Below, piece by piece: positions 1 through 7,387 of a stretch of 64,000 nucleotides of DNA. The DNA lies in NCBI RefSeq assembly GCF_019904175.1, contig NZ_CP061913.1, positions 6,014,001 to 6,078,000 of the forward strand. The letters run 5' to 3'. A program made the position numbers and the translations under genes. The notes under the pieces are model-generated. The model ran no database searches. It was not told the DNA's origin and saw only the letters and a program-made list of their open reading frames with translations. Origin of the DNA: Dactylosporangium vinaceum. GTDB taxonomy: Bacteria > Actinomycetota > Actinomycetes > Mycobacteriales > Micromonosporaceae. Every line of letters starts with the position of its first letter. Positions within the stretch are counted from its first letter, which is position 1.

Positions 1-14
1 TCTGGACGCCCCCG

Positions 15-1655
15 ATGCCTGAGCTGCGGGGGATCGGCGTGTCACCGGGCCGCGCGGCCGGCCCGGTGCTGCACCTGGCACCCCCGCCTGCGCTGCCGGC
101 CCCGCCGCCCGCCGTCGACGCCGGCGCGGAGAAGGCGTCGGTCCGCGCGGCCGTGGCGGCCGTCGCCGCGGAGCTGGAGCGCCGGGCCGAGGCCGCCGCC
201 GACCCCACGGTCGCGGAGGTCCTGCGGGCGCAGGTGCTGATGGCGACCGACGAGATGCTGGTGGACGCCGCCCTCGACCGCGTCGACGCCGGCGCGTCGG
301 CGCCGCACGCGCTGGCGGACGCCCTGGCCGAGCACCGGGCGGCGTTCGAGGCGGCCGGGGGATACCTGGCCGAGCGGGTCGCCGACCTCGACGACCTGCG
401 GGACCGCATGGTCGCGGCCTGTCTCGGCCTGCCGATGCCGGGCATCCCGGCGCCGGGGCATCCGTTCATCCTGGCGGCGCGGGACCTGGCCCCGGCCGAC
501 ACCGCCGGGCTGGACCCGGCCGTCGTGCTGGCGCTCGTCACCGCCGAGGGCGGTCCGACGTCGCACACGGCGATCCTGGCCCGGACGCTCGGCATCCCCG
601 CCGTGGTGCGGTGCGGCGAGATCGCCGACGTCGCCGACGCGTCGCTCATCGCCGTCGACGGCCGAACCGGCGCCGTGACGACGGGACTCTCGGGGGCCGA
701 CGCGGACGCCGTCAACGCGGAGGCCGCCGCCCTGCTCGCCGGCCGGGCCGCGTCGCACGGGCCCGGGCAGACCGCCGACGGGCACCCTGTCGCGCTGCTG
801 GGCAACATCGGCTCCGCCCGCGACCTGACGCCGGACGTCGAGGGCGTCGGGCTGTTCCGGACCGAGCTGCTGTACCTCGATCGCGCCGACGCCCCCACCG
901 AGCAGGAGCAGGTCGCCGCCTACACCGCGGTGTTCGCGGCCCTGCCCGGCAAGAAGGTCGTGGTGCGCACCCTCGACGCGGGCGCCGACAAGCCCCTGCC
1001 GTTCCTGCGCATGGCCGAGGAGCCCAACCCCGCCCTGGGCGTGCGGGGGCTGCGCATCGCCCGCCGCACCCCGGCCGTCCTGGCGACCCAGCTCGCCGCG
1101 ATCGCCACGGCCGCCGCCGCGACCGAGGCCGACGTGTGGGTGATGGCCCCGATGGTCGCCACCGCCGCCGAGGCCGCCGCGTTCACGTCGCAGTGCCGCG
1201 CCCACGGCCTCCCGACGGCCGGTGTGATGATCGAGATCCCGGCGGCCGCCCTGCGCGCGCCGTCGATCCTGCGCGACGCCGACTTCCTGAGCCTGGGCAC
1301 CAACGACCTGAGCCAGTACACCTTCGCCGCCGACCGCATGTGCGGCGATCTGGCCGAGCTCCTCGACCCGTGGCAGCCGGCCCTGATCACCCTGATCGCC
1401 GCCTGCGCCACGGCGGGCCAGGAGGCGGGCAAGCCGGTCGGGGTGTGCGGGGAGTCGGCCGCGGACCCGGACTTCGCCCTGGTGCTGGCCGGGCTGGGCA
1501 TCACCAGCCTGTCCATGGCCCCGCGCAGCATCCCCGCCGTCCGCGAGGCCCTGGCCGCCCACACGCTCCAGGAGTGCCGCCAGATCGCCAAGGCCGCCCT
1601 GGCCGCGGACACCCCGGAGGCCGCCCGCGCCGCGGTCCGCCGCACATCCGGCTGA
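15..1655 (+). CDS. ptsI: PTS enzyme I (phosphoenolpyruvate-protein phosphotransferase)
   Basis: Cytoplasmic enzyme that takes phosphate from phosphoenolpyruvate and passes it to HPr at the head of the sugar phosphotransferase system. The 546-residue product is close to the usual length. The N-terminal half carries the phospho-histidine motif GGPTSHTAI with His184. The C-terminal PEP-binding barrel shows GVRGLRIARR, the GTNDLSQYT block and GVCGE with the catalytic Cys478. The start is the ATG only 14 bases into the window, so any upstream operon partner (HPr or a fructose permease would be typical) is out of view. It converges on the polysaccharide deacetylase gene. The family assignment is secure; which sugar it serves cannot be told from here. 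Confidence 0.96.
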   Translation: MPELRGIGVSPGRAAGPVLHLAPPPALPAPPPAVDAGAEKASVRAAVAAVAAELERRAEAAADPTVAEVLRAQVLMATDEMLVDAALDRVDAGASAPHALADALAEHRAAFEAAGGYLAERVADLDDLRDRMVAACLGLPMPGIPAPGHPFILAARDLAPADTAGLDPAVVLALVTAEGGPTSHTAILARTLGIPAVVRCGEIADVADASLIAVDGRTGAVTTGLSGADADAVNAEAAALLAGRAASHGPGQTADGHPVALLGNIGSARDLTPDVEGVGLFRTELLYLDRADAPTEQEQVAAYTAVFAALPGKKVVVRTLDAGADKPLPFLRMAEEPNPALGVRGLRIARRTPAVLATQLAAIATAAAATEADVWVMAPMVATAAEAAAFTSQCRAHGLPTAGVMIEIPAAALRAPSILRDADFLSLGTNDLSQYTFAADRMCGDLAELLDPWQPALITLIAACATAGQEAGKPVGVCGESAADPDFALVLAGLGITSLSMAPRSIPAVREALAAHTLQECRQIAKAALAADTPEAARAAVRRTSG

Positions 1656-1659
1656 CGGG

Positions 1660-1708
1660 CCCGGTCGCCGGTGCCGGACCCGCGGCCGGGAGCGGGCCGG
1701 TCACCGGG
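1660..1708. terminator. Possible hairpin terminator between convergent genes
   Basis: An imperfect inverted repeat (CCCGGTCGCCGG at 1660-1671 against CCGGTCACCGGG at 1697-1708, 10 of 12 paired) lies in the short gap between convergent ptsI and the deacetylase gene. There is no T-run, as is common for actinobacterial terminators. Position is the main support. Confidence 0.35.
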
Positions 1709-1711
1709 TGG

Positions 1712-2536
1712 TCAGGGCTGCACGCCGAGCGCGACGAACTGCAGGCCGCGGGACTGCAGGGCCGGGATGACGGTGCGCAGGGCGGCGCAGGTCTGGGAGC
1801 GGTCGCCGCCGCCGTCGTGGCACAGGAGGATGTCGCCGGGCCGGGCGGCCAGCAGGTGGCTGGTGATGGACGGGGTGCCCGGCTTGGTCCAGTCCTTCGG
1901 GTCGCGGTCCCAGTTCACCGGGATCATGCCGGCCTTCGCGGCGGCGGCGAAGACGGCCGGGGAGACGGCGCCGCCGGGTGAGCGGAAGACGGCCGGGGTG
2001 CGGCCGGTGGTCTCGTGGATCTTCTCCTGGGCCCGGTACACCTCCTGCTCGACCTTGTCGGCCGGCATCTGCGCGAGCGTGGCCGGGTGGCTCCAGGTGT
2101 GGTTGGCGACCTGGTGGCCGGCGGCGACGACGCTGCGGGCGACCGCCTCCTGGCCCAGGATCTGGTTGCCGATCATGCAGAACGTGGCCTGGACGTGGTA
2201 CTTCTCCAGGATGTGCAGCACCTGCGGGGTCCAGCCGCCGTGGGGGCCGTCGTCGATGGTCAGGGCCACGGCGTTGTCCGGGAAGGCGGGGCCGGGGACG
2301 ACCTGGCGGTACTCCTTCAACGTGAACACCGGCCGGTTGAGCGTCGGGGTCCCGGGCTCCGCCGGGCTCGGTGACGGCGCCGGGTGCGGCGGGGGCAGCA
2401 GCAGCGGTGGCGGCGCGTCGGCCAGGAACGTTTGCGCGTCGGCGGGCTGGGCAGTGGGCTCGCGGGCGACCAGGGCGGCGCCCACCGCGGCCAGGCCGGC
2501 GCCGAACAGGCGGCGGCGGGTGACGTGCGTCGGCAA
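1712..2536 (-). CDS. Secreted polysaccharide deacetylase (NodB domain)
   Basis: Carbohydrate esterase family 4 enzyme, expected to remove N-acetyl groups from peptidoglycan or chitin-like polymers outside the cell. I chose the TTG at 2536 because GGAGGAG sits just upstream and it places a twin-arginine signal (TRRRLFGAG) at the N-terminus; an ATG at 2605 would add 23 unlikely residues. After the signal there is an Ala/Pro-rich linker to about residue 65. The NodB domain then shows TIDDGPHGG (metal and catalytic Asp pair near residues 95-96), the NHTWSH metal histidines near 146 and 150, and RSPGG. The natural substrate is not determined by sequence. Confidence 0.9.
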   Translation of the reverse strand: MPTHVTRRRLFGAGLAAVGAALVAREPTAQPADAQTFLADAPPPLLLPPPHPAPSPSPAEPGTPTLNRPVFTLKEYRQVVPGPAFPDNAVALTIDDGPHGGWTPQVLHILEKYHVQATFCMIGNQILGQEAVARSVVAAGHQVANHTWSHPATLAQMPADKVEQEVYRAQEKIHETTGRTPAVFRSPGGAVSPAVFAAAAKAGMIPVNWDRDPKDWTKPGTPSITSHLLAARPGDILLCHDGGGDRSQTCAALRTVIPALQSRGLQFVALGVQP

Positions 2537-2557
2537 TGAGGGCTCCTCCGTCGGGGT

Positions 2558-2570
2558 GTGCAAGTTGCAC
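2558..2570. promoter_or_regulatory. Perfect 6-1-6 palindrome upstream of the deacetylase
   Basis: GTGCAAGTTGCAC lies 22 bases upstream of the deacetylase TTG start, between it and the sigma gene end. Its core TGCAASTTGCA recurs at 20651-20661 upstream of another secreted-protein gene, so it may be a shared operator. Function is inferred only from symmetry and position. Confidence 0.35.
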
Positions 2571-2592
2571 TGATCCAGACGTGTCTGCCCGA

Positions 2593-3801
2593 TTATCCGT
2601 TGCATCCCAGCGCACCGAGACTGCGGGTCAGGAACGCCCGCTCGGCCTCGTTCGCCGTGAGGGCCAGCGCCTCCTCGTAGGCCAGGGCGGCCTCGGCCCG
2701 CCGGCCCAGGCGGCGCAGGAAGTCGGCCCGGGCCGCCGCCAGGTAGCCGTACCCCGCCAGCGCCGGCTCGCTGAGCAGGGCGTCAAGGGCGGCGAGGCCG
2801 GCCGCGGGCCCGTCGCGGAAGCCCACGGCGACGGCGCGGTTGAGCCGGACCACGGGGTTGGGCCACAGGGCCAGCAGCGCGTCGTAGAGGCCGCAGATCT
2901 CGGTCCAGTCCGTCGCCGCCCACGTCGGGGCCTCGGCGTGGACGGCGGCGATGGCGGCCTGCACGGCCCAGCGCGACGGCGGCCGGCGCAGGGCCTCGCC
3001 CAGCAGGGCGGTGCCCTCGGCGATGCGCTCCCGGTACCAGCGCGAGCGGTCCTGATCGGCCAGGAGGACCAGGCGCCCTTCACCGTCCGTACGGGTACCC
3101 CCGCGGGCATCGGTCAGCAGCAGCAGCGCCAGCAGGGCGGTGACCTCGTGGTCGCGGGGCAGCAGCAGGTGCAGCATCCGGGCCAGGGCCAGGGCCCCGC
3201 CGGCCAGGTCGGGCCGGGTCAGCTCGGCGCCGCCGGGCGCGGTGTGCCCCGTGGTGAACACGAGGTGGACGACCTCGCAGGCGGCCGCGACCCGGGCCGG
3301 CAGCGCGTCGGGGCCGGGCACGCGCAACGGGATGCGGGCCGCGGCGATCTTGCGCTTGGCCCGGGTGATCCGGGCGGCCATCGTCGGCTCCGGCACCAGG
3401 TAGGCCCGGGCCACCTCGGCCGTCGACAGCCCGCCGACCAGCCGGAGGGTGAGCGCGACCTGCGCGTCGCGGGACAGCGCCGGGTGGCAGCACATCAGGA
3501 TCAGGCCGAGCCGGTCGTCGGCGGGCGGGGCGACCTCGTCGGTGACGAGCTGGGGCAGGACCCGCCGGAAGGCGGCCTCCCGCCGGAGCCGGTCGAGGGC
3601 GCGGTTGCGGGCGACGGTGGTGAGCCAGGCGCCGGGCCGGTCCGGCACGCCGGCCTCCGGCCAGGTGCGCAGGGCCTGCGCGAACGCGTCCTGGACGCAC
3701 TCCTCGGCCAGGTCCAGGTCGCGGGTCAGGCGCACGGTCACGGCCAGGACGCGGGCCCACTCGTCGCGGTGGGCCCGCTCCACGGCCTCGGTGACCGTCA
3801 C
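2593..3801 (-). CDS. ECF sigma factor with TPR-like C-terminal extension (ECF56/former ECF42 type)
   Basis: Alternative RNA polymerase sigma factor of 402 residues. Region 2 is at DLAEECVQDAFAQAL (about 30-45) and region 4 at GLSTAEVARAYLVPEP with a following basic helix (about 125-150). Instead of ending there, as most ECF factors do at about 200 residues, it continues into a helical, TPR-like C-terminal half. That layout, together with a DGPF-protein gene directly upstream, is the hallmark of the group formerly called ECF42. The GTG start at 3801 overlaps the DGPF stop codon as GTGA, so the two are translationally coupled. There is no separate anti-sigma gene nearby, consistent with the extension acting as the regulator. 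Target genes other than the DGPF gene are unknown. Confidence 0.9.
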   Translation of the reverse strand: MTVTEAVERAHRDEWARVLAVTVRLTRDLDLAEECVQDAFAQALRTWPEAGVPDRPGAWLTTVARNRALDRLRREAAFRRVLPQLVTDEVAPPADDRLGLILMCCHPALSRDAQVALTLRLVGGLSTAEVARAYLVPEPTMAARITRAKRKIAAARIPLRVPGPDALPARVAAACEVVHLVFTTGHTAPGGAELTRPDLAGGALALARMLHLLLPRDHEVTALLALLLLTDARGGTRTDGEGRLVLLADQDRSRWYRERIAEGTALLGEALRRPPSRWAVQAAIAAVHAEAPTWAATDWTEICGLYDALLALWPNPVVRLNRAVAVGFRDGPAAGLAALDALLSEPALAGYGYLAAARADFLRRLGRRAEAALAYEEALALTANEAERAFLTRSLGALGCNG

Positions 3802-4136
3802 CCGTGGTCCACGATCGGGCGCACCTCGACGCCGCCGTGCCCGGACTTGAGCTCGGGCAGCAGCGCGGCCAGGGCCAGGGCGGCGTCCAGGTCGGGGGCC
3901 TCGAGCACGTAGAAGCCGCCGAGGGCCTCCTTTGTCTCCAGGAACGGCCCGTCCGTCGCGGTCGGGCGCAGGGTCGTCGCGGTCGCGGACGGCTCCAGCT
4001 CATGGCCGCCGAGGACGGCCGCCCCGGCCGCGGCGTTGAACGCGCGGTGCCCGGCGTCCTTCTCGGCCCGTTCGGCCGGGGTCTCGGCGTCCCAGCGCTG
4101 CTCGTCGCCGTAGATCAGCAGCAGGTACTTCGCCAT
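3798..4136 (-). CDS. DGPF / YCII-related domain protein
   Basis: Small soluble protein (112 residues) with the YCII-like ferredoxin-like fold, named for the DGPF motif, present here as TDGPFLETKE near residue 65. Biochemical function is unknown for the family. I chose the ATG at 4136 because a longer reading frame upstream has no family resemblance and GGAG lies upstream of this ATG. It is the first gene of a two-gene unit with the ECF sigma factor, overlapping it by four bases. A sequence matching the reported ECF42 promoter motif lies 42-68 bases upstream, so the sigma factor probably transcribes its own operon through this gene. Confidence 0.88.
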   Translation of the reverse strand: MAKYLLLIYGDEQRWDAETPAERAEKDAGHRAFNAAAGAAVLGGHELEPSATATTLRPTATDGPFLETKEALGGFYVLEAPDLDAALALAALLPELKSGHGGVEVRPIVDHG

Positions 4137-4177
4137 GTCGGATCCAATCTCCAGGAGGTTCACCGTCTCATGAGCAC

Positions 4178-4204
4178 GACGATCGGGGCTCCCCGGATTC
4201 GACA
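4178..4204 (-). promoter_or_regulatory. Candidate ECF42/ECF56-type promoter of the DGPF-sigma operon
   Basis: On the minus strand TGTCGA (4204-4199) is followed after 17 bases by CGTC (4181-4178). From memory, the reported ECF42 target motif is TGTCGA at -35 and CGA/TC at -10. Transcription would begin near 4171, about 35 bases before the DGPF ATG. This is direct sequence agreement with a known motif, not experimental proof. Confidence 0.6.
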
Positions 4205-4230
4205 GGCCGCCCACCGTACGATCAGGCGCC

Positions 4231-5346
4231 ATGACGATGACGCGGCGGACGCTGCTGCGGGCGGCCGGGGTGGTGGGGGGTGCGGCCGCGGTGGGCGGCG
4301 CGCTCGTCTGGTACGGCGGGCGCGGCACGCCGCCCGCCCCGCCCGGCCACGACGAGAAGCCGCGCTGGCGGGTGCCGGCGGCCGACCAGCCCGACGCGCT
4401 GCTGCTCGCCGGTGACACGCTGCTCGCGCTGGGCAACGGGCTGACCGGCTTCGCGGCCGACACCGGGGCGACCCGCTGGAGTCACGACCTCGGCCGCAAC
4501 GCGATCCTGCCCGGCCGGGTGCGCACGGCCCCGATCAAGGTGGCCGGCGACACCTTCGCCTACCGCACGCAGGAGGGTGGCACGAGCCAGATACGAACCG
4601 CGAACCCCCTCGACGGTACCGAGCGCACCCGGCGCGACTTCGCGCAGTACGTCGGGGATCTGGCGCCCACCGGCTCGGGCCTGGTCGTGGCGGTCACCGA
4701 CGGCGCGGACGGCCGCGGCCTGAGCGGGTTCACGGGCGCCGCCGACACCTGGCGGCACCCGCTGGCCGCGGCCGACGGCCCGTTCGACCTGCTGGGCGAG
4801 GGCGCGACGGTCTACTCGGCGGGCCGTGCGCTCGTCGCGTTCGACGCCGCCGCCGGCACCGTGAAGTGGTCGGCGCCGGCCGCGGACGGCCACGTGTTCG
4901 GCCGCCCGGTCGCGCACGGCCCGCTCGTCGCCGCGGTCGGGATGCAGTACGTCGACGACGACTACCTGTACCGCCTGGAGACCGTGTTCGTGTTCGACGC
5001 CGCCTCGGGCACGCTGCGCTGGCAGTACGACGCCCCCGATGACCTGGCCGACGCCCCGCCGCTGGTGACCGGCCGCGGGATCGTCGCCGTGCACGAGGAC
5101 GGGACGCTCACGGGCCTCGACCCGGACACCGGCGCGAAGCGCTGGACCTACGTCTGGGACTTCGCCGACATCATCGCGCTCGGCGACTTCGTGTACGTCG
5201 CGACGGCCGACGGCGTCGCGCAGGTCGACCCGGTCGACGGCCGGCGGCTGAAGCTGCTCGACGAGCCAAACGCGTACAAGCTCGCCGGCCGCGAGACCCG
5301 GCTCTGCGTCGCGGCCGGTGACAGCCTCGCCGGCTACGACGTCTGA
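4231..5346 (+). CDS. PQQ-like beta-propeller protein, exported or membrane-anchored
   Basis: Protein of 371 residues with a twin-arginine-like N-terminus (MTMTRRTLLRAAGVVGG) and a hydrophobic stretch to about residue 30. The rest consists of repeated beta-propeller blades typical of the PQQ/WD40-like family, for example AADTGATRWSHDL, DAAAGTVKWSAP, DAASGTLRWQYD and DPDTGAKRWTYVWD. The repeats suggest a seven- or eight-bladed propeller acting outside the membrane, usually in binding or scaffolding rather than PQQ enzymology. The gene diverges from the DGPF operon and stands alone. A second, unrelated-looking PQQ-like protein lies at 56578-58107. Its partner is unknown. Confidence 0.8.
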   Translation: MTMTRRTLLRAAGVVGGAAAVGGALVWYGGRGTPPAPPGHDEKPRWRVPAADQPDALLLAGDTLLALGNGLTGFAADTGATRWSHDLGRNAILPGRVRTAPIKVAGDTFAYRTQEGGTSQIRTANPLDGTERTRRDFAQYVGDLAPTGSGLVVAVTDGADGRGLSGFTGAADTWRHPLAAADGPFDLLGEGATVYSAGRALVAFDAAAGTVKWSAPAADGHVFGRPVAHGPLVAAVGMQYVDDDYLYRLETVFVFDAASGTLRWQYDAPDDLADAPPLVTGRGIVAVHEDGTLTGLDPDTGAKRWTYVWDFADIIALGDFVYVATADGVAQVDPVDGRRLKLLDEPNAYKLAGRETRLCVAAGDSLAGYDV

Positions 5347-5389
5347 ACCCCGTCCCGCCGCCGGCCGGCGGTGACCGGCCGGGCAGGGT

Positions 5390-5728
5390 CTAGGCGGGGC
5401 GGTCCTTCTTCGGCAGCTTGGAGACGACCCAGCGGTACGACTCGTCGATCGCCTCCCGGATCTCCTCGTCCGGGATCGCCCCGCCGACGGTCAGCGAGTT
5501 CCACCCGGACCGCCCGATGTAGGGCATCGCGGCCGCATCCTCCGGGTAGCGGTGCAGCCACTCGTCGGCCGCCTCCCGGCTGGGCGCGCACTTCACGCCC
5601 ACCCCGGCGCCGCCGAGGAACGCGAAGATCTTCGGGCCGACCTTGGCCACGACGTCGCCCTCCCATGGCTGGTCCTCCCACGCGCCGGGCTTCGCGAGGC
5701 AGTAGGCGACGAGCTCGTCCCGGGTCAC
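5390..5728 (-). CDS. MmcQ/YjbR family protein
   Basis: Small 112-residue protein of the MmcQ/YjbR family (CyaY-like fold, often called DNA-binding). Family signatures visible are the N-terminal TRDELVAYCLAKPGAWEDQPW, the FAFLGG core, PYIGRSGWNSL and the C-terminal SYRWVVSKLPKK. I chose the GTG at 5728; much longer readings upstream have no family similarity. The start overlaps the stop of a decayed maleylpyruvate-isomerase-like gene as GTGA, so it probably once was the second gene of a coupled pair. Molecular function is not established. Confidence 0.88.
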   Translation of the reverse strand: MTRDELVAYCLAKPGAWEDQPWEGDVVAKVGPKIFAFLGGAGVGVKCAPSREAADEWLHRYPEDAAAMPYIGRSGWNSLTVGGAIPDEEIREAIDESYRWVVSKLPKKDRPA

Positions 5729-5965
5729 GGCCGCCGCCCGGCGGCGTACGGCTCGGCCGCGGCGTGCACCTGGGCGACCGGCACGGAGTCGAGCGCCTCG
5801 GCACCACCGGTGGCGCGGGTGAGATCCCAGGTGTGCACGCGCACCTCCAGGCTTGCGACGACGGCCACGGCCTGGGCGATCGGCACCGCCCCATCGGCCC
5901 GCCCGGCATCGCCAGCATATCGTCGCGGACCCGCGCAGCGGCTTCCCGGCAGTGGTCCTCGTGAA
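5725..5965 (-). pseudogene. Relic of a TIGR03086/maleylpyruvate-isomerase-like gene
   Basis: Reading the minus strand into the YjbR gene gives a recognisable C-terminal piece of the mycothiol-dependent maleylpyruvate isomerase/TIGR03086 family: a frame with AAARVRDDMLAMPGGPMG, then after a one-base shift near 5885-5890 a second frame with AVPIAQAVAVVASLEVRVHTWDLTRATGG and an ending PYAAGRRP before TGA at 5727-5725. The VHTWDLTRATG block is the family's typical metal-site region. No N-terminal half (the DinB-like four-helix start) can be found upstream. I read this as a truncated and frameshifted remnant; a single sequencing error could explain the shift but not the missing N-terminus. Confidence 0.65.
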
Positions 5966-6309
5966 AGTTACCTGCCGGGGCGCGGGCGCTCGCCAGCGCA
6001 ATGCCCTTGGTGTGCAAGGCCATTGCTGGCAGGGCCCGGGCGGCTCCCGTTCGCCTGGTAGCGCCGATTCTGGCAGGGGAGCGCTCCCGGAACAAGGCGG
6101 GCTACCGTCGGCCAACCATCGATCTCCATGGAGGTGATGCCCAACCCCCACATCGCGGCTCCCACGCGAAACCCGCCGGGCGCGGCGGAGCAGGACGTCT
6201 GCAGCGGCCGCCCCCCGCGCCCGGTCCCAGACAAGTTCGGCCGCCCGGATGTGTTAGTTCCCCCGCGATCGGGTTAGTCCAGACCTCATCCGAGCGGAAG
6301 GGGGTCGTC

Positions 6310-6741
6310 ATGGTCCGACCCATCGCAGACCTCGCGGGGCACCCGGACATCGCCGAGCTGCGGGCGCGGTACGACCAGGTGGCGGAGACGCCCGCGGCGC
6401 GCATCACGGACGGGGTGCTCGTCCTGGCCGGGCTGTACCTCGCGCTGTCACCCTGGGTGGTGGGGTTCACGCCCTTCGAGGGAAACCTGTCGGTCAACAA
6501 CTTCATCTGCGGGATCGCCGTCGCGGTGCTGGCGGGCGGGTTCGCCGTCGCCTACGGGCGCACGCACGGGCTCGCGTGGCTGCCGGTGGCGATCGGCCTG
6601 TGGACGATATTCGCGCCGTTCGTCGTGCAGCGCGGGTACGCCTCGGGTGGGGCGATCGCCAGCAACGTGGTCATCGGGATCGTCACGATCGGCCTCGGGC
6701 TCGTCGCGATGCGGCCCGGGATGATGGCCGGCCGGAGGTGA
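6310..6741 (+). CDS. SPW repeat membrane protein
   Basis: Integral membrane protein of 143 residues with four predicted hydrophobic segments and the SPW signature in ALSPWVVGF near residue 48; a degenerate second repeat lies around GLWTIFAPFV near 97. A soluble head (PIADLAGHPDIAELRARYDQV) precedes the first segment. I chose the ATG at 6310, behind GAAGGGGG; upstream codons in frame show no conservation pattern. Family function is unknown. Two GTTAGT copies 22 bases apart sit about 40-60 bases upstream and may belong to the promoter. Confidence 0.85.
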   Translation: MVRPIADLAGHPDIAELRARYDQVAETPAARITDGVLVLAGLYLALSPWVVGFTPFEGNLSVNNFICGIAVAVLAGGFAVAYGRTHGLAWLPVAIGLWTIFAPFVVQRGYASGGAIASNVVIGIVTIGLGLVAMRPGMMAGRR

Positions 6742-6771
6742 CGCGGAGGCGGCCGGGCCGGCCGGCGCCCG

Positions 6772-7287
6772 TCAGCCGGTCCGGCCGTCGATCTGCTCGC
6801 GCAGGATGTCCGCGTGGCCGTTGTGCCGGGCGTACTCCTGGATCAGGTGCAGGTACACGGCGCGCAGCGACATCGGGCCGCGCAGGTCGTCCTCGAAGGC
6901 GAAGTCGAGCGGCATGTCGGCGACCGCGGCCCGGGACGCCTGCCACTCGGCGAGCAGCCGGTCGTAGTCCCGTTCGGCCCGGTCGGGGTCGGCCTCGTCG
7001 AAGGCGGCGTCGCGGGCGTCCGGGCGCTTGTACGAGTACACCACCGGCAGCTTCTGCACACGGTGCTGGAACCACTCGCGCTCCACGTCGGTCACGTGGC
7101 GCAGCAGGCCGAGCAGCGAGATCGTCGACGGTGGCACACCCCGGACGGCGAGCTGCTCACCGGTCAGGCCGGTGCACTTGCCGACCAGGACGGCGCGCTG
7201 CCAGTCGAGGAAGCCTTCCAGGAGGGTCCGCTCGCCCGCGACGAGCGAACCCCCGAACGGCGGTGGTGGCGGTGCTGTCCAGATCAT
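6772..7287 (-). CDS. DinB-family protein (DUF664 type)
   Basis: Four-helix DinB/DUF664 protein of 171 residues. The family's metal-binding histidines are visible in LLGLLRHVTDVEREWFQH (helix 2) and in HLIQEYARHNGHADILRE near the C-terminus. In actinobacteria such proteins are thought to be metal-dependent thiol (mycothiol) transferases or hydrolases, but this member's substrate is unknown. I chose the ATG at 7287; an in-frame start at 7458 would overlap the divergent phosphoglucomutase gene. The two genes diverge with about 100 bases between their starts. Confidence 0.88.
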   Translation of the reverse strand: MIWTAPPPPPFGGSLVAGERTLLEGFLDWQRAVLVGKCTGLTGEQLAVRGVPPSTISLLGLLRHVTDVEREWFQHRVQKLPVVYSYKRPDARDAAFDEADPDRAERDYDRLLAEWQASRAAVADMPLDFAFEDDLRGPMSLRAVYLHLIQEYARHNGHADILREQIDGRTG

Positions 7288-7387
7288 GCCGACCACGGTG
7301 CCACAAGCTGCGGCTGTACCGCGGTCAGGGTCTGCTCCACCGCGGTTGTCCGCGCGCTTTTCGGACCGGCGTGGCAACGTATGGGGC

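Noticed and set aside
42..1562. Long minus-strand reading frame opposite ptsI
   Set aside because: Composition (Gly/Arg/His-rich, no family blocks) is typical of antisense frames in GC-rich DNA; ptsI is complete on the plus strand.
6255..6290. Stress-sigma promoter before the SPW gene
   Set aside because: GTTAG and GGGTTA are present but the -10 part does not fit GGGTAC/T; too weak to list.
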